NCBI GenBank assembly: GCA_964355075.1
Contig: CAYHCF010000007.1
Coordinates: 1-64,000, forward strand
Length of the DNA: 64,000 bases
Source of the DNA: B1 sp964355075
GTDB lineage: Bacteria; Bacteroidota; Bacteroidia; UKL13-3
Direction: 5' to 3'
Each line of letters begins with the position of its first letter. Position 1 is the first letter of the stretch. The notes beneath the pieces were generated by a model. It made no database searches. It was not told the origin of the DNA and was given only the letters and a program-made list of their open reading frames with translations. The position numbers and the translations under genes were made by a program. Below, one piece after another: positions 53,272 through 62,412 of the stretch.

Positions 53272-55797
53272 TCAAAACTTTGCCATCAACCTAACATTAA
53301 CCCTACGGTTTGTTAGATAATTGGGAACTGCATAACGGTTGGCTTCTACATCCTGTATCCAGATATAACTGATGGTATTATTCACGCCAAGCAGGTTAAA
53401 TACTTCCAGACCTATCCAGAAACTTTTAATATTTTTCTTCCAGAAATTGTCTCTTTCTTTTGTGTTTTCATCAATTAATACCCGGTTTACGCCCAGGTCA
53501 ACCCGACGGTAGGCAGGCATTTGGTTCAGGTCATTATAACGATTCCGGTCGGGCACACCAAACGGAAATCCGCTACCATAAATTAAATTCAAACTCATTC
53601 GTACTTTGGAATTCCTTCGTAAATAGTCCTGAAAGAAAATAGCAAAAGTAAGTCGTTGGTCGGTAGGGCGAGGGATGTAAGCAGGAGTAATATCATTTCC
53701 CAAAGCATCCTTTGCATTTGTGATTTTTTCTTGTGTTTGCATCACACTCAAACTGGCCCAGCTCTCCACACCTTTTACAAATTCTCCATTTACTCTCAGA
53801 TCAATTCCTGTTGCATAACCTTTGCTGTTATTATTTGCAAAATAGCGGATTCGAACATTATCTATTTCGTAGGGAATTAAGTTGTCCAGTTGTTTGTAAT
53901 AGGCCTCAGTAATAAATTTAAACGGACGGTTCCAGGCACTAAAATTCATATCGCCGCTAAGTACATAATGAATGGCCCTTTGTGCTTTTATCGACGGGTT
54001 CAGCTTGCCATCAAAATCTCTTAACTCCCGGTAAAACGGTGGTTGATAATACCAACCGTAGGCTGCTTTGATTACCCAGTTTTTCTTTTCCTTTCGGCTA
54101 ATCTTTTCATCTCTTGTGAGGCGGTTATACATTCGGTTAGGTTCAAAAGAAAATTGCATCCGGGGGCTCACCACATTTTGTTGATTATAGCTCCAGAAAT
54201 TTGTCCTTATTCCGTATGTAAAAGTCAGGTTATAATCTTTATTAAGGTTTTGAGAATTTTGCAGGTACCCGCTTATGCGATAAGTACTCAGGTCAATACC
54301 CGTATTTAAGTAGCTGCTAAGAATAAAGTTTCCGTTACTGTCTAAGGTTGGTCGCGAAAAGCCTGCTGAATCATCGTAATACCATTCATGCAATTTATCC
54401 GTAATCCTTTCTGTTTGAAAAAATGCTCCCCATTGCAGGTTATTTTTCCCACGGCTGAGGTAACCCCGGTGACCGATATTATTAACATTGGCCACAATTG
54501 AGTTTCGGGCATTATTTATAAAATAGCCGACCCCTCTTAAGTTTCGGGCTTTTGCAAAATTATCGGAACCCATATCTGTTTCGATATCACTCAGCCGATA
54601 GGCTCCTTCAACCGTAAATATTTCGTTTTCGTTTGAGTAAAAACTTGAGGCTATTAACTTCAGCTGTGTATGATGATTGGGTTTATAATGCAAAGTAGTG
54701 GCTCCGGTTATGGTTTGATATTCCATTAAATCAGCCCCATCAAAATAGATCTTTAACTGATACGCTTTGTTCACCGTTCCAAAAGTTGTTTCCCTGTTCT
54801 GAGGTATAAAAAAGTACTTGTTTTGTGCATAGCTTCCTAAAAAACTGATACTGAAATTTTCTTTTAAATTATAAGTAAGAAGGGTTTGAACATCATAAAA
54901 ACTCGGGTGATAATCTCCTTTTACATCCAGCGTTCCCAAAACATATTTATTACTCCAATAGCGGGCACCTATCAGGTAAGTGAAACGGAGGTTATCACTT
55001 GCACCTTCCACATGACTTTGTACGCCTAATAAACCAATATTTGCGGTGGCAGCAAACTTTTTGGGTTCCTTGTACTTAATATCAAGTACACTACTCATTT
55101 TATCACCGTAACGGGCTTCAAACCCGCCTGCACTAAACTTTATGTTTTGAACCAATTCAGAATGAATAAAACTCAAGCCTTCCTGTTGTCCGCTTTTTGG
55201 TAAAAAGGGTCGATATATTTCGATATCATTCACATAAATTAAATTTTCATCGAAATTTCCACCTCTGACATTAAATTGTGAGCTTAGTTCATTGTTAGAA
55301 GTAACACCCGGAATCGTTTTCAATAAAGATTCAAAGTTCCCAAAACTCGGGATAATACTGGCTTTTCGGGGATCGATGGTGTACATAGATGCTTTTTCAC
55401 GATCTCTTTCCTCCACAATTTTAAATTCTCCCAGGGAAATACCGAAATCCATTTTTACGTCTAACTTGAATTTCTCTCCCGGATTGAGTGGGTTTAAAGC
55501 AATCACGCGCGACGGCCTGCCCACATAGGTGAACCCTAATTGAAAAGCAGTATTGGCAGGTAGGGAGAGGATAAAATAACCATTTTCATTACTGATTGTG
55601 GTAATGGTTTTGCCAATTACCTGAATATTCACATCAGCAATAGCTCTGCCTATAGAATCGGTAACGGTGCCATAAAGGGTTGCATTTTTTTGTGCCAGTA
55701 CCTGAACCGGGTTGATCCCCAAGCAAATTGCCATATAGATCAGGACAACAATTGACTTAATTTTTAATTTTATCAGAGCTATTGGTTTTGGGTTCAA
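53272..55797 (-). CDS. TonB-dependent outer-membrane receptor
   Basis: An 841-aa outer-membrane protein. After the signal peptide (about 1-35) comes a carboxypeptidase-regulatory-like domain (ATLYGTVTDSIGRAIADVNI, about 38-120), then the plug with IPGVTSNNELSSQFNVRGGN and VNDIEIYRP, and a long beta barrel rich in aromatic residues that ends in NVRLMAKF, a normal terminal strand with C-terminal Phe. It imports a large substrate using TonB energy; the substrate is unknown. No SusD-like partner is adjacent, so it is not a Sus-type glycan system. It is convergent with the signalling array. Confidence 0.9.
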   Translation of the reverse strand: MNPKPIALIKLKIKSIVVLIYMAICLGINPVQVLAQKNATLYGTVTDSIGRAIADVNIQVIGKTITTISNENGYFILSLPANTAFQLGFTYVGRPSRVIALNPLNPGEKFKLDVKMDFGISLGEFKIVEERDREKASMYTIDPRKASIIPSFGNFESLLKTIPGVTSNNELSSQFNVRGGNFDENLIYVNDIEIYRPFLPKSGQQEGLSFIHSELVQNIKFSAGGFEARYGDKMSSVLDIKYKEPKKFAATANIGLLGVQSHVEGASDNLRFTYLIGARYWSNKYVLGTLDVKGDYHPSFYDVQTLLTYNLKENFSISFLGSYAQNKYFFIPQNRETTFGTVNKAYQLKIYFDGADLMEYQTITGATTLHYKPNHHTQLKLIASSFYSNENEIFTVEGAYRLSDIETDMGSDNFAKARNLRGVGYFINNARNSIVANVNNIGHRGYLSRGKNNLQWGAFFQTERITDKLHEWYYDDSAGFSRPTLDSNGNFILSSYLNTGIDLSTYRISGYLQNSQNLNKDYNLTFTYGIRTNFWSYNQQNVVSPRMQFSFEPNRMYNRLTRDEKISRKEKKNWVIKAAYGWYYQPPFYRELRDFDGKLNPSIKAQRAIHYVLSGDMNFSAWNRPFKFITEAYYKQLDNLIPYEIDNVRIRYFANNNSKGYATGIDLRVNGEFVKGVESWASLSVMQTQEKITNAKDALGNDITPAYIPRPTDQRLTFAIFFQDYLRRNSKVRMSLNLIYGSGFPFGVPDRNRYNDLNQMPAYRRVDLGVNRVLIDENTKERDNFWKKNIKSFWIGLEVFNLLGVNNTISYIWIQDVEANRYAVPNYLTNRRVNVRLMAKF

Positions 55798-55811
55798 CGC
55801 AACTGTAACGT

Positions 55812-56489
55812 TTAGGAAAGGCTTGTAGTATTTGACCTCAATTGTTTAAGAGAGGTAATTGTTTGTAAAGGATTTGCGGAGTTAAAAACATAATTCCCTG
55901 CTACCAACACATCCGCACCGGCCTTTAATAAAAGAGGTGCTGTAATTTCATTGACTCCTCCATCAATTTCAATCAGGCATCCGGACTGATTCTTTAAGAT
56001 GAGGGCTTTTAAATCTGAGCATTTTTGATAGGTCTGTTTTATGAATTTTTGCCCGCCAAAACCCGGATTTACACCCATCATACAAACCAGATCCAAATCG
56101 CCTATTACTTCATTAAGAAAATGTACGGGGGTATGCGGATTGATCGCAATACCTGCCTTCATGCCTTCTTCTTTAATGGCATGAATGGTACGATGTAAGT
56201 GGGTACAGGCCTCATAATGAACGGAAAGAATAGCTGCACCGGCATCCTTAAATTCTTTAATATAACGTTCAGGATGAACAATCATGAGATGTACGTCAAG
56301 AGGTTTGGAAGCCAGTTTTTGTATCGCTTTCAAAACCGGAAATCCGAATGAAATATTTGGCACAAAAACACCATCCATGATGTCGATATGAAACCAATCG
56401 GCATCGCTTTGATTGATCATATGCACATCGCGGCCGAGATTGGCAAAATCGGCAGAAAGTATGGAAGGAGCGATTATTGGGAAACTCAT
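55812..56489 (-). CDS. rpe: ribulose-phosphate 3-epimerase
   Basis: Rpe interconverts ribulose-5-phosphate and xylulose-5-phosphate in the pentose phosphate pathway. The 225-aa TIM barrel shows IIAPSILSADFANLGRDV, HIDIMDGVFVPNISFG, DVHLMIVHPERY, VMGVNPGFGGQKFI and IDGGVN, which carry the metal ligands and both catalytic aspartates. It is cytoplasmic. It lies 14 bases from the TonB receptor and 49 from the mannosyltransferase-like gene, all on the minus strand. Confidence 0.95.
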   Translation of the reverse strand: MSFPIIAPSILSADFANLGRDVHMINQSDADWFHIDIMDGVFVPNISFGFPVLKAIQKLASKPLDVHLMIVHPERYIKEFKDAGAAILSVHYEACTHLHRTIHAIKEEGMKAGIAINPHTPVHFLNEVIGDLDLVCMMGVNPGFGGQKFIKQTYQKCSDLKALILKNQSGCLIEIDGGVNEITAPLLLKAGADVLVAGNYVFNSANPLQTITSLKQLRSNTTSLS

Positions 56490-56538
56490 GCGTGCGAAGA
56501 TACCATTTAGTATGAATTGAAAAAATTGAATTTTCCGT

Positions 56539-57309
56539 TTATGCGTTCTTTCTGCCCGGATATTTAAGGAAAAAACTTTTGAATTTCATGCTGATAACGC
56601 CCAATACTGCTTCCTTAATAATGCCTTTTGAAATTTTTGATTCTCCTTTGGTCCGGTCGGTAAAAATAATAGGCACCTCCTCAATTTTATAACCATGTTT
56701 CCAGGCAGTAAATTTCATTTCAATTTGAAAGGCATATCCCCTGAACTTAATTTTTTCAAGATTAATATTCGTTAGTACCTTGCGATGGTAACCGACAAAT
56801 CCGGCCGTGGTATCATGGATATGCATGCCCGTAATGATACGAACATATGCAGAGGCAAAATAACTCATCACAACCCTGCTCATGGGCCAATTAACAACAT
56901 TTACACCCGTTATATAGCGTGAACCAATAACTACATCTGCACCAGAAACCATGGCATTATAGAGTCTTGGCAAGTCATTAGGATTGTGCGAAAAATCTGC
57001 ATCCATTTCGAAAATATAATCATAACCTCTATCCAGACACCATTTAAAGCCCTCAATATAGGCAGTGCCTAACCCATTTTTAATTTTGCGTTCAAGCAAA
57101 TTCAGGTAGAGGGCAAACCCTTGATTTTGTAATTTTTTTACAACATTTGCAGTGCCATCAGGTGAATTATCGTCAACAATTAAGATATTAAATTCCTGGT
57201 GTAATGAAATAACCGCGCGAATAATATCCTCGATATTTTCATATTCATTATAAGTGGGTATGATGACAATTTTTTTTGACAAAGCGATCAAAAATAAGAG
57301 TTGGAACAT
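56539..57309 (-). CDS. polyprenol-phosphate mannosyltransferase-like GT2 glycosyltransferase
   Basis: A 256-aa family-2 glycosyltransferase of the dolichol-phosphate mannose synthase type: IPTYNEYENIEDII, ILIVDDNSPDGTA, EMDADFSHNPNDLPRL, GSRYITGVNVVNWPMSR and DTTAGFVGYHRKVL. There is no C-terminal membrane domain, so it is the single-domain form at the cytoplasmic face. It should transfer a sugar from a nucleotide donor to a lipid phosphate for envelope glycan or O-glycoprotein synthesis. Start: ATG 57309 is used; TTG 57282 (LSKKIVIIPTYNE) would give the usual family N-terminus. It diverges from the GmhB-like gene with about 46 bases between starts. Confidence 0.87.
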   Translation of the reverse strand: MFQLLFLIALSKKIVIIPTYNEYENIEDIIRAVISLHQEFNILIVDDNSPDGTANVVKKLQNQGFALYLNLLERKIKNGLGTAYIEGFKWCLDRGYDYIFEMDADFSHNPNDLPRLYNAMVSGADVVIGSRYITGVNVVNWPMSRVVMSYFASAYVRIITGMHIHDTTAGFVGYHRKVLTNINLEKIKFRGYAFQIEMKFTAWKHGYKIEEVPIIFTDRTKGESKISKGIIKEAVLGVISMKFKSFFLKYPGRKNA

Positions 57310-57355
57310 GAATTTTCAATTTTATAAAATAAATAGTTACTTAGCGCTGCGAATT

Positions 57356-57883
57356 ATGACAAAAAAAGCAATATTCCTGGATCGCGACGGCGTTCTAAAT
57401 CAAGAAGTTGGAGATTATATCAAACGTTTTGATGATTTCAAAATCTTACCTCATGTTTTTGATGGACTCAAAATTTTGCAGAAAGCTGGCTACCTTTTGA
57501 TCGTTATTACCAATCAGGGAGGATTGGCAAAAGGAGAATATTCTTTAAACGATTTGAATCAAATGCATGATTTTTTACGTTCAGAAATCAGCAAATCGGA
57601 TGTAACTATTACGGATATTTTTTATTGCCCACATCATCCGGTCTCCGGAAATTGCCTCTGCCGTAAACCCGGATCTCTTCTTGTTGAAAAAGCATTAAGT
57701 AAATATCGTATCGACCCTGGTCAATCATTTTTTATAGGGGATAAAAAAAGAGATATTCAATGTGGAGAAGCGGTTGGCATAAAAGGTATTCTAATTAAAC
57801 CTAACGAAGACTGGATACCCCTTGCAAAAATAATTGCGGCCGGATCCTCATTCTCTTATTATGATTTAATGTCGTTTAGTTAA
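57356..57883 (+). CDS. gmhB: GmhB-like D-glycero-D-manno-heptose 1,7-bisphosphate phosphatase
   Basis: A 175-aa HAD-family phosphatase. The ATG at 57356 (MTKKAIFLDRDGVLNQE) fits the family; the longer frame starts at GTG 57254 and overlaps the divergent gene. Catalytic D9 and D11, TNQ at 52-54 and the FIGDKKRD motif (D129 and D133) are present, with the zinc set C91, H93, C100 and C102 (CPHHP and CLCRKP) typical of GmhB. It removes the C7 phosphate from heptose bisphosphate for LPS or other heptose glycans. No other heptose genes are adjacent. HisB-type histidinol phosphatases look alike, so the exact substrate is probable rather than certain. Confidence 0.88.
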   Translation: MTKKAIFLDRDGVLNQEVGDYIKRFDDFKILPHVFDGLKILQKAGYLLIVITNQGGLAKGEYSLNDLNQMHDFLRSEISKSDVTITDIFYCPHHPVSGNCLCRKPGSLLVEKALSKYRIDPGQSFFIGDKKRDIQCGEAVGIKGILIKPNEDWIPLAKIIAAGSSFSYYDLMSFS

Positions 57884-57927
57884 CGCTTTTGAGAAGGGGA
57901 TTAACCTTGGTAACACCGTTTGAGGTT

Positions 57928-58073
57928 CCTTCGGCAGGCTCAGGATGACATTTCGTAACTCATGTGAAGTGGTGATTTTGGCGGGATGAATTTTTTGCAA
58001 AGCAAAAAATTCATCCCGCCAAAATCATAGCCCAAAATAACAGGCTGGCGTGTCATCCTGAGCTTGCCGAAGG
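57928..58073. repeat. 146-bp nested palindromic repeat in a 302-bp gene-free gap
   Basis: Inner arms 57973-57998 and 58002-58027 are perfectly complementary over 26 bases with a three-base AAA loop. Outer arms 57928-57950 and 58051-58073 are 23 bases long with one mismatch; they read CCTTCGGCAGGCTCAGGATG and continue, with the complement TGTCATCCTGAGCTTGCCGA on the right. I recall TGTCATCCTGAGC...GAAGG-type repeats in many bacterial genomes. There is no T-run after the inner stem, so it is not a plain terminator. The rest of the gap (57884-58185) shows nothing else. It lies between the convergent phosphatase and methyltransferase genes. Confidence 0.85.
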
Positions 58074-58185
58074 ATCGAGGTGAAAGCATATCCTGGTACG
58101 ATTTTTTGTTAATTGCAATAAAAAAGGGATATTCTCCTAACTAAACGACAGGGAATCGTGATTCAAAATAATCTGCGGGATATCA

Positions 58186-58932
58186 TTATTTTTTAATGAT
58201 AATGGTGTATCCAAGTGGGTCTAAATCACTGCCGAATTTGGCATGCAAACTGATATGTCCAAAAATCAAGGCAAGGAGTAAGATGGGGGTAGCTAAAAGC
58301 CAAAGCGGAGAAAAAATGAACCGCCAGGTTTGATTTGGAAAAAGATTTCTGAAAAACAATACAATCAGTTTGGAAGAAATACTGGTAATATCGGTTCCTC
58401 TGGCTAATATTTCAGTTTCCTTAAATTTTGAAAATATTTTTAACAGCGTTGCGGGAGTATATCTGAAATAATCATAGGGGATATAATGATATCTGGCACT
58501 CCAGGGAATGGTAAATAAAGCGCTGCCTCCCGGTTTCAATACACGATGAACATCATCCACTAAGGTTTGAAAATCTTCGACATGCTCTAAAACTTCAGTG
58601 CAAATTACAAAATCAAAATTACCATCTGAGAATGGAATTTTTAATCCATCAAAATGCGTAATATTACTTTTTTGGTAGTCAAATTTATCCGCATCAAAGA
58701 TATCTACCCCATAATAACAAGTAATTTTTTCATTAACCAAAAAACGATAAGGTGATTCACCACAACCCAGATCCAGTAAATTTCCGGTGACTTTTTTCAA
58801 AAATATTTTGACATGATGATGTACTGAATTTACCTGAAAATCGATTAATAAGCGAACATTGAAGCGAATGGTATTGAAAAATCCGATTGGCGGTTTATGG
58901 GCTTTTGGCCTGAAATTTTCCTTTGTATTCAT
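58186..58932 (-). CDS. class I SAM-dependent methyltransferase
   Basis: A 248-aa protein with a Methyltransf_11-type Rossmann domain: LLDLGCGESPYRF (53-64) is the SAM-binding motif I, CYYGVDIFD holds the acidic residue, FVICTEVLEHVED is motif II/III and LKPGGSALFTIPW follows. The C-terminus has a hydrophobic stretch (LWLLATPILLLALIFG) likely to associate with the membrane, so a lipid or membrane glycan substrate is plausible. No partner identifies the substrate. Confidence 0.85.
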   Translation of the reverse strand: MNTKENFRPKAHKPPIGFFNTIRFNVRLLIDFQVNSVHHHVKIFLKKVTGNLLDLGCGESPYRFLVNEKITCYYGVDIFDADKFDYQKSNITHFDGLKIPFSDGNFDFVICTEVLEHVEDFQTLVDDVHRVLKPGGSALFTIPWSARYHYIPYDYFRYTPATLLKIFSKFKETEILARGTDITSISSKLIVLFFRNLFPNQTWRFIFSPLWLLATPILLLALIFGHISLHAKFGSDLDPLGYTIIIKK

Positions 58933-59032
58933 AATTTTTTTTTGCTAACAATATTTTTAAAAATCCAACATGCAGGATGTTTAATAAACTTTGCTTTTTT
59001 TATAATTAATTGACGTATTCAGGTTTGAAATG

Positions 59033-59797
59033 TTAATGTGTGATAACAAACTTCCCGGTTGGTATTGAGCCATTCCCACTCACGACGGAATAGTAGTAAA
59101 ACCCAGGCGACCAATCCTTTGTTTCAAAGGAAACAATATTATTATTCGGTGATATTATCTGTTTGCAAATAATTTCACCTAAAGAATTTGATATGATAAT
59201 TGTTAAATAATTGCTAAACACATTTGTATTGAATTGGTAGTTCATGTATAGCATTTCATTTGCAGGATTTGGCCAGGCTTTTGAAGATATTTTGTTGGAT
59301 TCAAGGTGATTTTGTATTCCTACTAAATGAAGTTTAGTATTATAATTTACATAAACAATAGCAGAATCCGCAGTATTATTCGCATTAAAAAAGGTATAGG
59401 CAACAAGGCATTCATTTGGCATATGTAACAAATCATCAAAACGGTAGTGTCCTGAAAAAGAAGAATCCATTTTCCCTGATTCAAGAAAAATGTTATAAGG
59501 AGAAACAAAGGTAGTACTGTCATAACAAGAGCCCCCAAAACAAAAAGCATGATACTCATCAAAATGCATATTGTATTCTGTTTTCTTCAATCCTACGGTT
59601 AATGCGGAATCACTAATATTAAGAGGGTAAATAAAAATACTCAATTCTGTCCACCCATGATTGGGTCCCGGATGAAAAACCACTGCAAGTGTATCACCGG
59701 CAACATCTTTTCCGCTCTGGTCTTTTAACTTCAGGCTTTGCGCATTTAATGTAATTGTTGGAGCTAAAAATAAACATAAGATTTTGAAGAGATTCAT
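59033..59797 (-). CDS. secreted protein with T9SS sorting domain
   Basis: A 254-aa exported protein: signal peptide (about 1-19, ending in NAQ), an unrecognised domain with VVFHPGPNHGWTELS and CFGGSCYDST, and a C-terminal sorting domain (about 175-254) with KAWPNPANEMLYMNY, IISNSLGEII and WSPGFYYYSVVSG. The function is not recognisable. The gene lies 71 bases downstream of the first Omp28-like T9SS gene on the same strand and may share its transcript. Confidence 0.8.
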   Translation of the reverse strand: MNLFKILCLFLAPTITLNAQSLKLKDQSGKDVAGDTLAVVFHPGPNHGWTELSIFIYPLNISDSALTVGLKKTEYNMHFDEYHAFCFGGSCYDSTTFVSPYNIFLESGKMDSSFSGHYRFDDLLHMPNECLVAYTFFNANNTADSAIVYVNYNTKLHLVGIQNHLESNKISSKAWPNPANEMLYMNYQFNTNVFSNYLTIIISNSLGEIICKQIISPNNNIVSFETKDWSPGFYYYSVVSGNGSIPTGKFVITH

Positions 59798-59868
59798 GTT
59801 TTATATTATATCAGATTATGGGCAGAAGAAATGGATTAACATCAGAAAAAATAATCGCTTAACTGATT

Positions 59869-61044
59869 TCAATGTGCAAGTAAAACCCTATGAACAGATA
59901 CTCCTCTTTCAGAAATAACTTTAATATTATAAATTCCATTTGGAACATCAGATAAATCAACATTGTCAATAGCGTTATTTACATTTTCTGAATAGCGAAC
60001 CAATCTTCCTATCATATCTATAACTTCATAAGAAATTATTATCGATTTACCTGAACTGATATAAAACGATCCCATGGATGGATTTGGATAAACATTCACA
60101 TCGTTCGCATTGGATGTTTCTTCCAATCCAATTGGATACGAAGTAGCTCCCAAAGGAGCTGTAACCACATTTTGGATTTTCCCAAATTTAGTATTCGTAC
60201 CATTAAGATCTTCAGTCATGAACATAATCAATTTAAAATTCTTAATGTTTGGCGTAACCCAGGCAGTTGCATCAGGTCCTGATCCATATTTAGCCGGCAC
60301 TATATATTTATAGGTTTCAGTAATTGTGGTTCCAACCGTTGTGGTGGTAATGGGGGCTCCCGAAAAACCATTTATATTGGCTCTAAACATATCCATATGA
60401 ACATAATTATAAATAAAAGGTGCCGAATTTACGCACTGAGGGCCAATGATTGAATCTTCGGTAATGGCAATCTGTAGGTAATTCTTTGCAGTTGCGCTAC
60501 TTGAGGTATAATATGCTTTTGCATTTACAGTAATTTCTCTTGTTGTAGCGTTATAACTTGACGACATGGCTAAATTTACAGGAGCAACCTGAGCAGCAAC
60601 CACAGTACATTCGGGAGTAACCTGATCATTACTGGGTCCAAAAATAAAGGTTGAACCATAGGGTGGACCCCCATCTCTTCTGTTAACCATCATATTCAAA
60701 TAAAATGGCCAAACAGGGGTTAAAATGGAGTCTCCAAAAGTGGTCTTATAATCCTTATTTAATTGCCCCGATTGTGGTCTTGCATCAGGGCCAAAATGAT
60801 AGACCATAAATATCCCTTTTCCCTTGGGATAAGAATTAACAATTGTCATACATTTATCGGTAATACCCGGGCAGCTGCAGCAAGCCATTCCTGAACCACG
60901 TTCAATAAAAAAGTTCTTGTTTTGAGGTGTTGTTGGAACGGTGAGTTGGGCATTAGCTTTTGTTAAGGAAAACAAGACAAGCAAACAAGAAATAATAATT
61001 CCTTTTTTGATTAACAAGCTCAATATTTTTATAGGTCTTTTCAT
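59869..61044 (-). CDS. Omp28-like protein with T9SS sorting domain, short N-terminal form
   Basis: A 391-aa exported protein. After a long signal peptide (about 1-32) comes FFIERGSGMACCSCPGITDK, where CCSC replaces the CxYC of the other Omp28-like proteins here, followed by MTIVNSYPKGKGIFMVYHFG, a thioredoxin-fold-like block. The middle region matches the Omp28 family repeats (NLAMSSSYNATTREITVNAK). The C-terminus is a T9SS domain (NDVNVYPNPSMGSFYIS, then VPNGIYNIKVIS). It is probably surface-displayed. The cysteine-rich variant could bind metal rather than do disulfide exchange. Confidence 0.8.
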   Translation of the reverse strand: MKRPIKILSLLIKKGIIISCLLVLFSLTKANAQLTVPTTPQNKNFFIERGSGMACCSCPGITDKCMTIVNSYPKGKGIFMVYHFGPDARPQSGQLNKDYKTTFGDSILTPVWPFYLNMMVNRRDGGPPYGSTFIFGPSNDQVTPECTVVAAQVAPVNLAMSSSYNATTREITVNAKAYYTSSSATAKNYLQIAITEDSIIGPQCVNSAPFIYNYVHMDMFRANINGFSGAPITTTTVGTTITETYKYIVPAKYGSGPDATAWVTPNIKNFKLIMFMTEDLNGTNTKFGKIQNVVTAPLGATSYPIGLEETSNANDVNVYPNPSMGSFYISSGKSIIISYEVIDMIGRLVRYSENVNNAIDNVDLSDVPNGIYNIKVISERGVSVHRVLLAH

Positions 61045-61086
61045 GCGTTTTTTTTCGTTTTTTTATAGAGAAATGAAACTTTGTAT

Positions 61087-62289
61087 TTACTCCACAATGA
61101 ACTTTTTAACTGTTGATCCTTCGGCAGTATTTAAAGAAATAAAATAAATCCCCTTTGAATATTTTGATGCATCAAAAGTTATTTCGTGCTGGCCTGAATG
61201 ATACGATGAATTTAATATTTCTACACTTTGGCCGAAAATAGTACGAACAGTTATTTCTGAAATTCCATTTTTAGCAAGTGTGTATATTATTTTTGTTTGT
61301 CCATTAGAGGGAATCGGGAAAACATTTTCAATAAATGAACCGGAATTTCTATTCAGGATTCCTAACTCCCCTATGCCTGTATTAAAAGCAGAAGTCAGCT
61401 TAATATCATTTGCATTCAATACAAATTTTTGACTTTTATTAGGTCCATATGAAGAAACAAAAGCAACCAGGCTCAAATTTTTGGGCTTATATGCTGTATC
61501 CACAATGAAACTAACAGATGAACTATAATTAGTACCCATAACAGGAACTGAAGGTATTACTCCCTGTTTCCCCCAATCTCCCAGCATCGCCTTTCGCATC
61601 ACGTGACGGTGAGGATACCCGATGATAGAGGTCTTGTCGAACATACCCGGGTAATTAGTGTTAGCCCAATTTGCATCATAACAATGTTGATCCCATCCAA
61701 CAAAAGCCCCTAAACCCGGATATCCTACCACACTGTCTTCGACTAAAAACAGATTGATACGCCAATCGCCGGAAGGCACCGAACTAACAAATTTTGCATT
61801 TACAGTAACATCAATTGTACGTGTTGCAGCATTGTAAGTGCCATTAATTCCCACACCAACTTTTGCAGGTTCATTCATTAAGCGGGTAGCAATGGTATCA
61901 TTTCCAGGATTGGGCGCACTTCCCCACGCCTTATAACAACTCAGGTAAGGTATAGAATCAATATAGGGATAAATCCCTCTATCTATCATAATAGCAGGAG
62001 CAAACCAACCATAAGATGCATGCATGGCTCTGAAAATCACATCGCTTGTTGCATTGCTCATCGCGTCATGACCGGAACCTTCATGAATTGCTATTAAAAT
62101 GGTTGAGCCGGCATTTGCAAGATGCCAGTTATTAATATATTTCGACATCATTGGACAATTTCCACAAGAGGCAGTTGTAAATTCTTCGAGTAATACTTTT
62201 CTAACAGGTGTTTGAGCAAATGTTGAGAGGCTTGCTGCCAAAATAATTACTGTGAAACTGCTGGTGAAACTGAATCTGATTTTTTTCAT
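61087..62289 (-). CDS. Omp28-like protein with T9SS sorting domain
   Basis: A 400-aa exported protein, starting at ATG 62289 (MKKIRFSFTSSFTVIILAAS); the longer frame begins at TTG 62373. The mature N-terminus VLLEEFTTASCGNCPMM carries the CGNC thioredoxin-type motif, followed by AIHEGSGHDAMS and a long Omp28 body with ALGDWGKQGVIPSVP-like family features. A T9SS domain ends the protein (IENVFPIPSNGQTKI, KYSKGIYFISL, KKFIVE). It and the 59869-61044 gene are 42 bases apart on the same strand and are probably duplicates that diverged at the cysteine motif. Confidence 0.83.
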   Translation of the reverse strand: MKKIRFSFTSSFTVIILAASLSTFAQTPVRKVLLEEFTTASCGNCPMMSKYINNWHLANAGSTILIAIHEGSGHDAMSNATSDVIFRAMHASYGWFAPAIMIDRGIYPYIDSIPYLSCYKAWGSAPNPGNDTIATRLMNEPAKVGVGINGTYNAATRTIDVTVNAKFVSSVPSGDWRINLFLVEDSVVGYPGLGAFVGWDQHCYDANWANTNYPGMFDKTSIIGYPHRHVMRKAMLGDWGKQGVIPSVPVMGTNYSSSVSFIVDTAYKPKNLSLVAFVSSYGPNKSQKFVLNANDIKLTSAFNTGIGELGILNRNSGSFIENVFPIPSNGQTKIIYTLAKNGISEITVRTIFGQSVEILNSSYHSGQHEITFDASKYSKGIYFISLNTAEGSTVKKFIVE

Positions 62290-62412
62290 TTTATTTAAAT
62301 TATAATGACGATCAAATATATTGAGAATAAACTTATTTCTCTCCATTTTTAAACAAACTTTTTTAGCTGCCAAATAAAAAAGGCATAATTGCTTATCTTG
62401 CTTTCAGAAAAT

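Noticed and set aside
57973..58027. Inner palindrome as an intrinsic terminator of the phosphatase gene
   Set aside because: The stem is far longer than usual, no T-run follows directly, and it is nested within a second inverted repeat; a repeat element explains it better.
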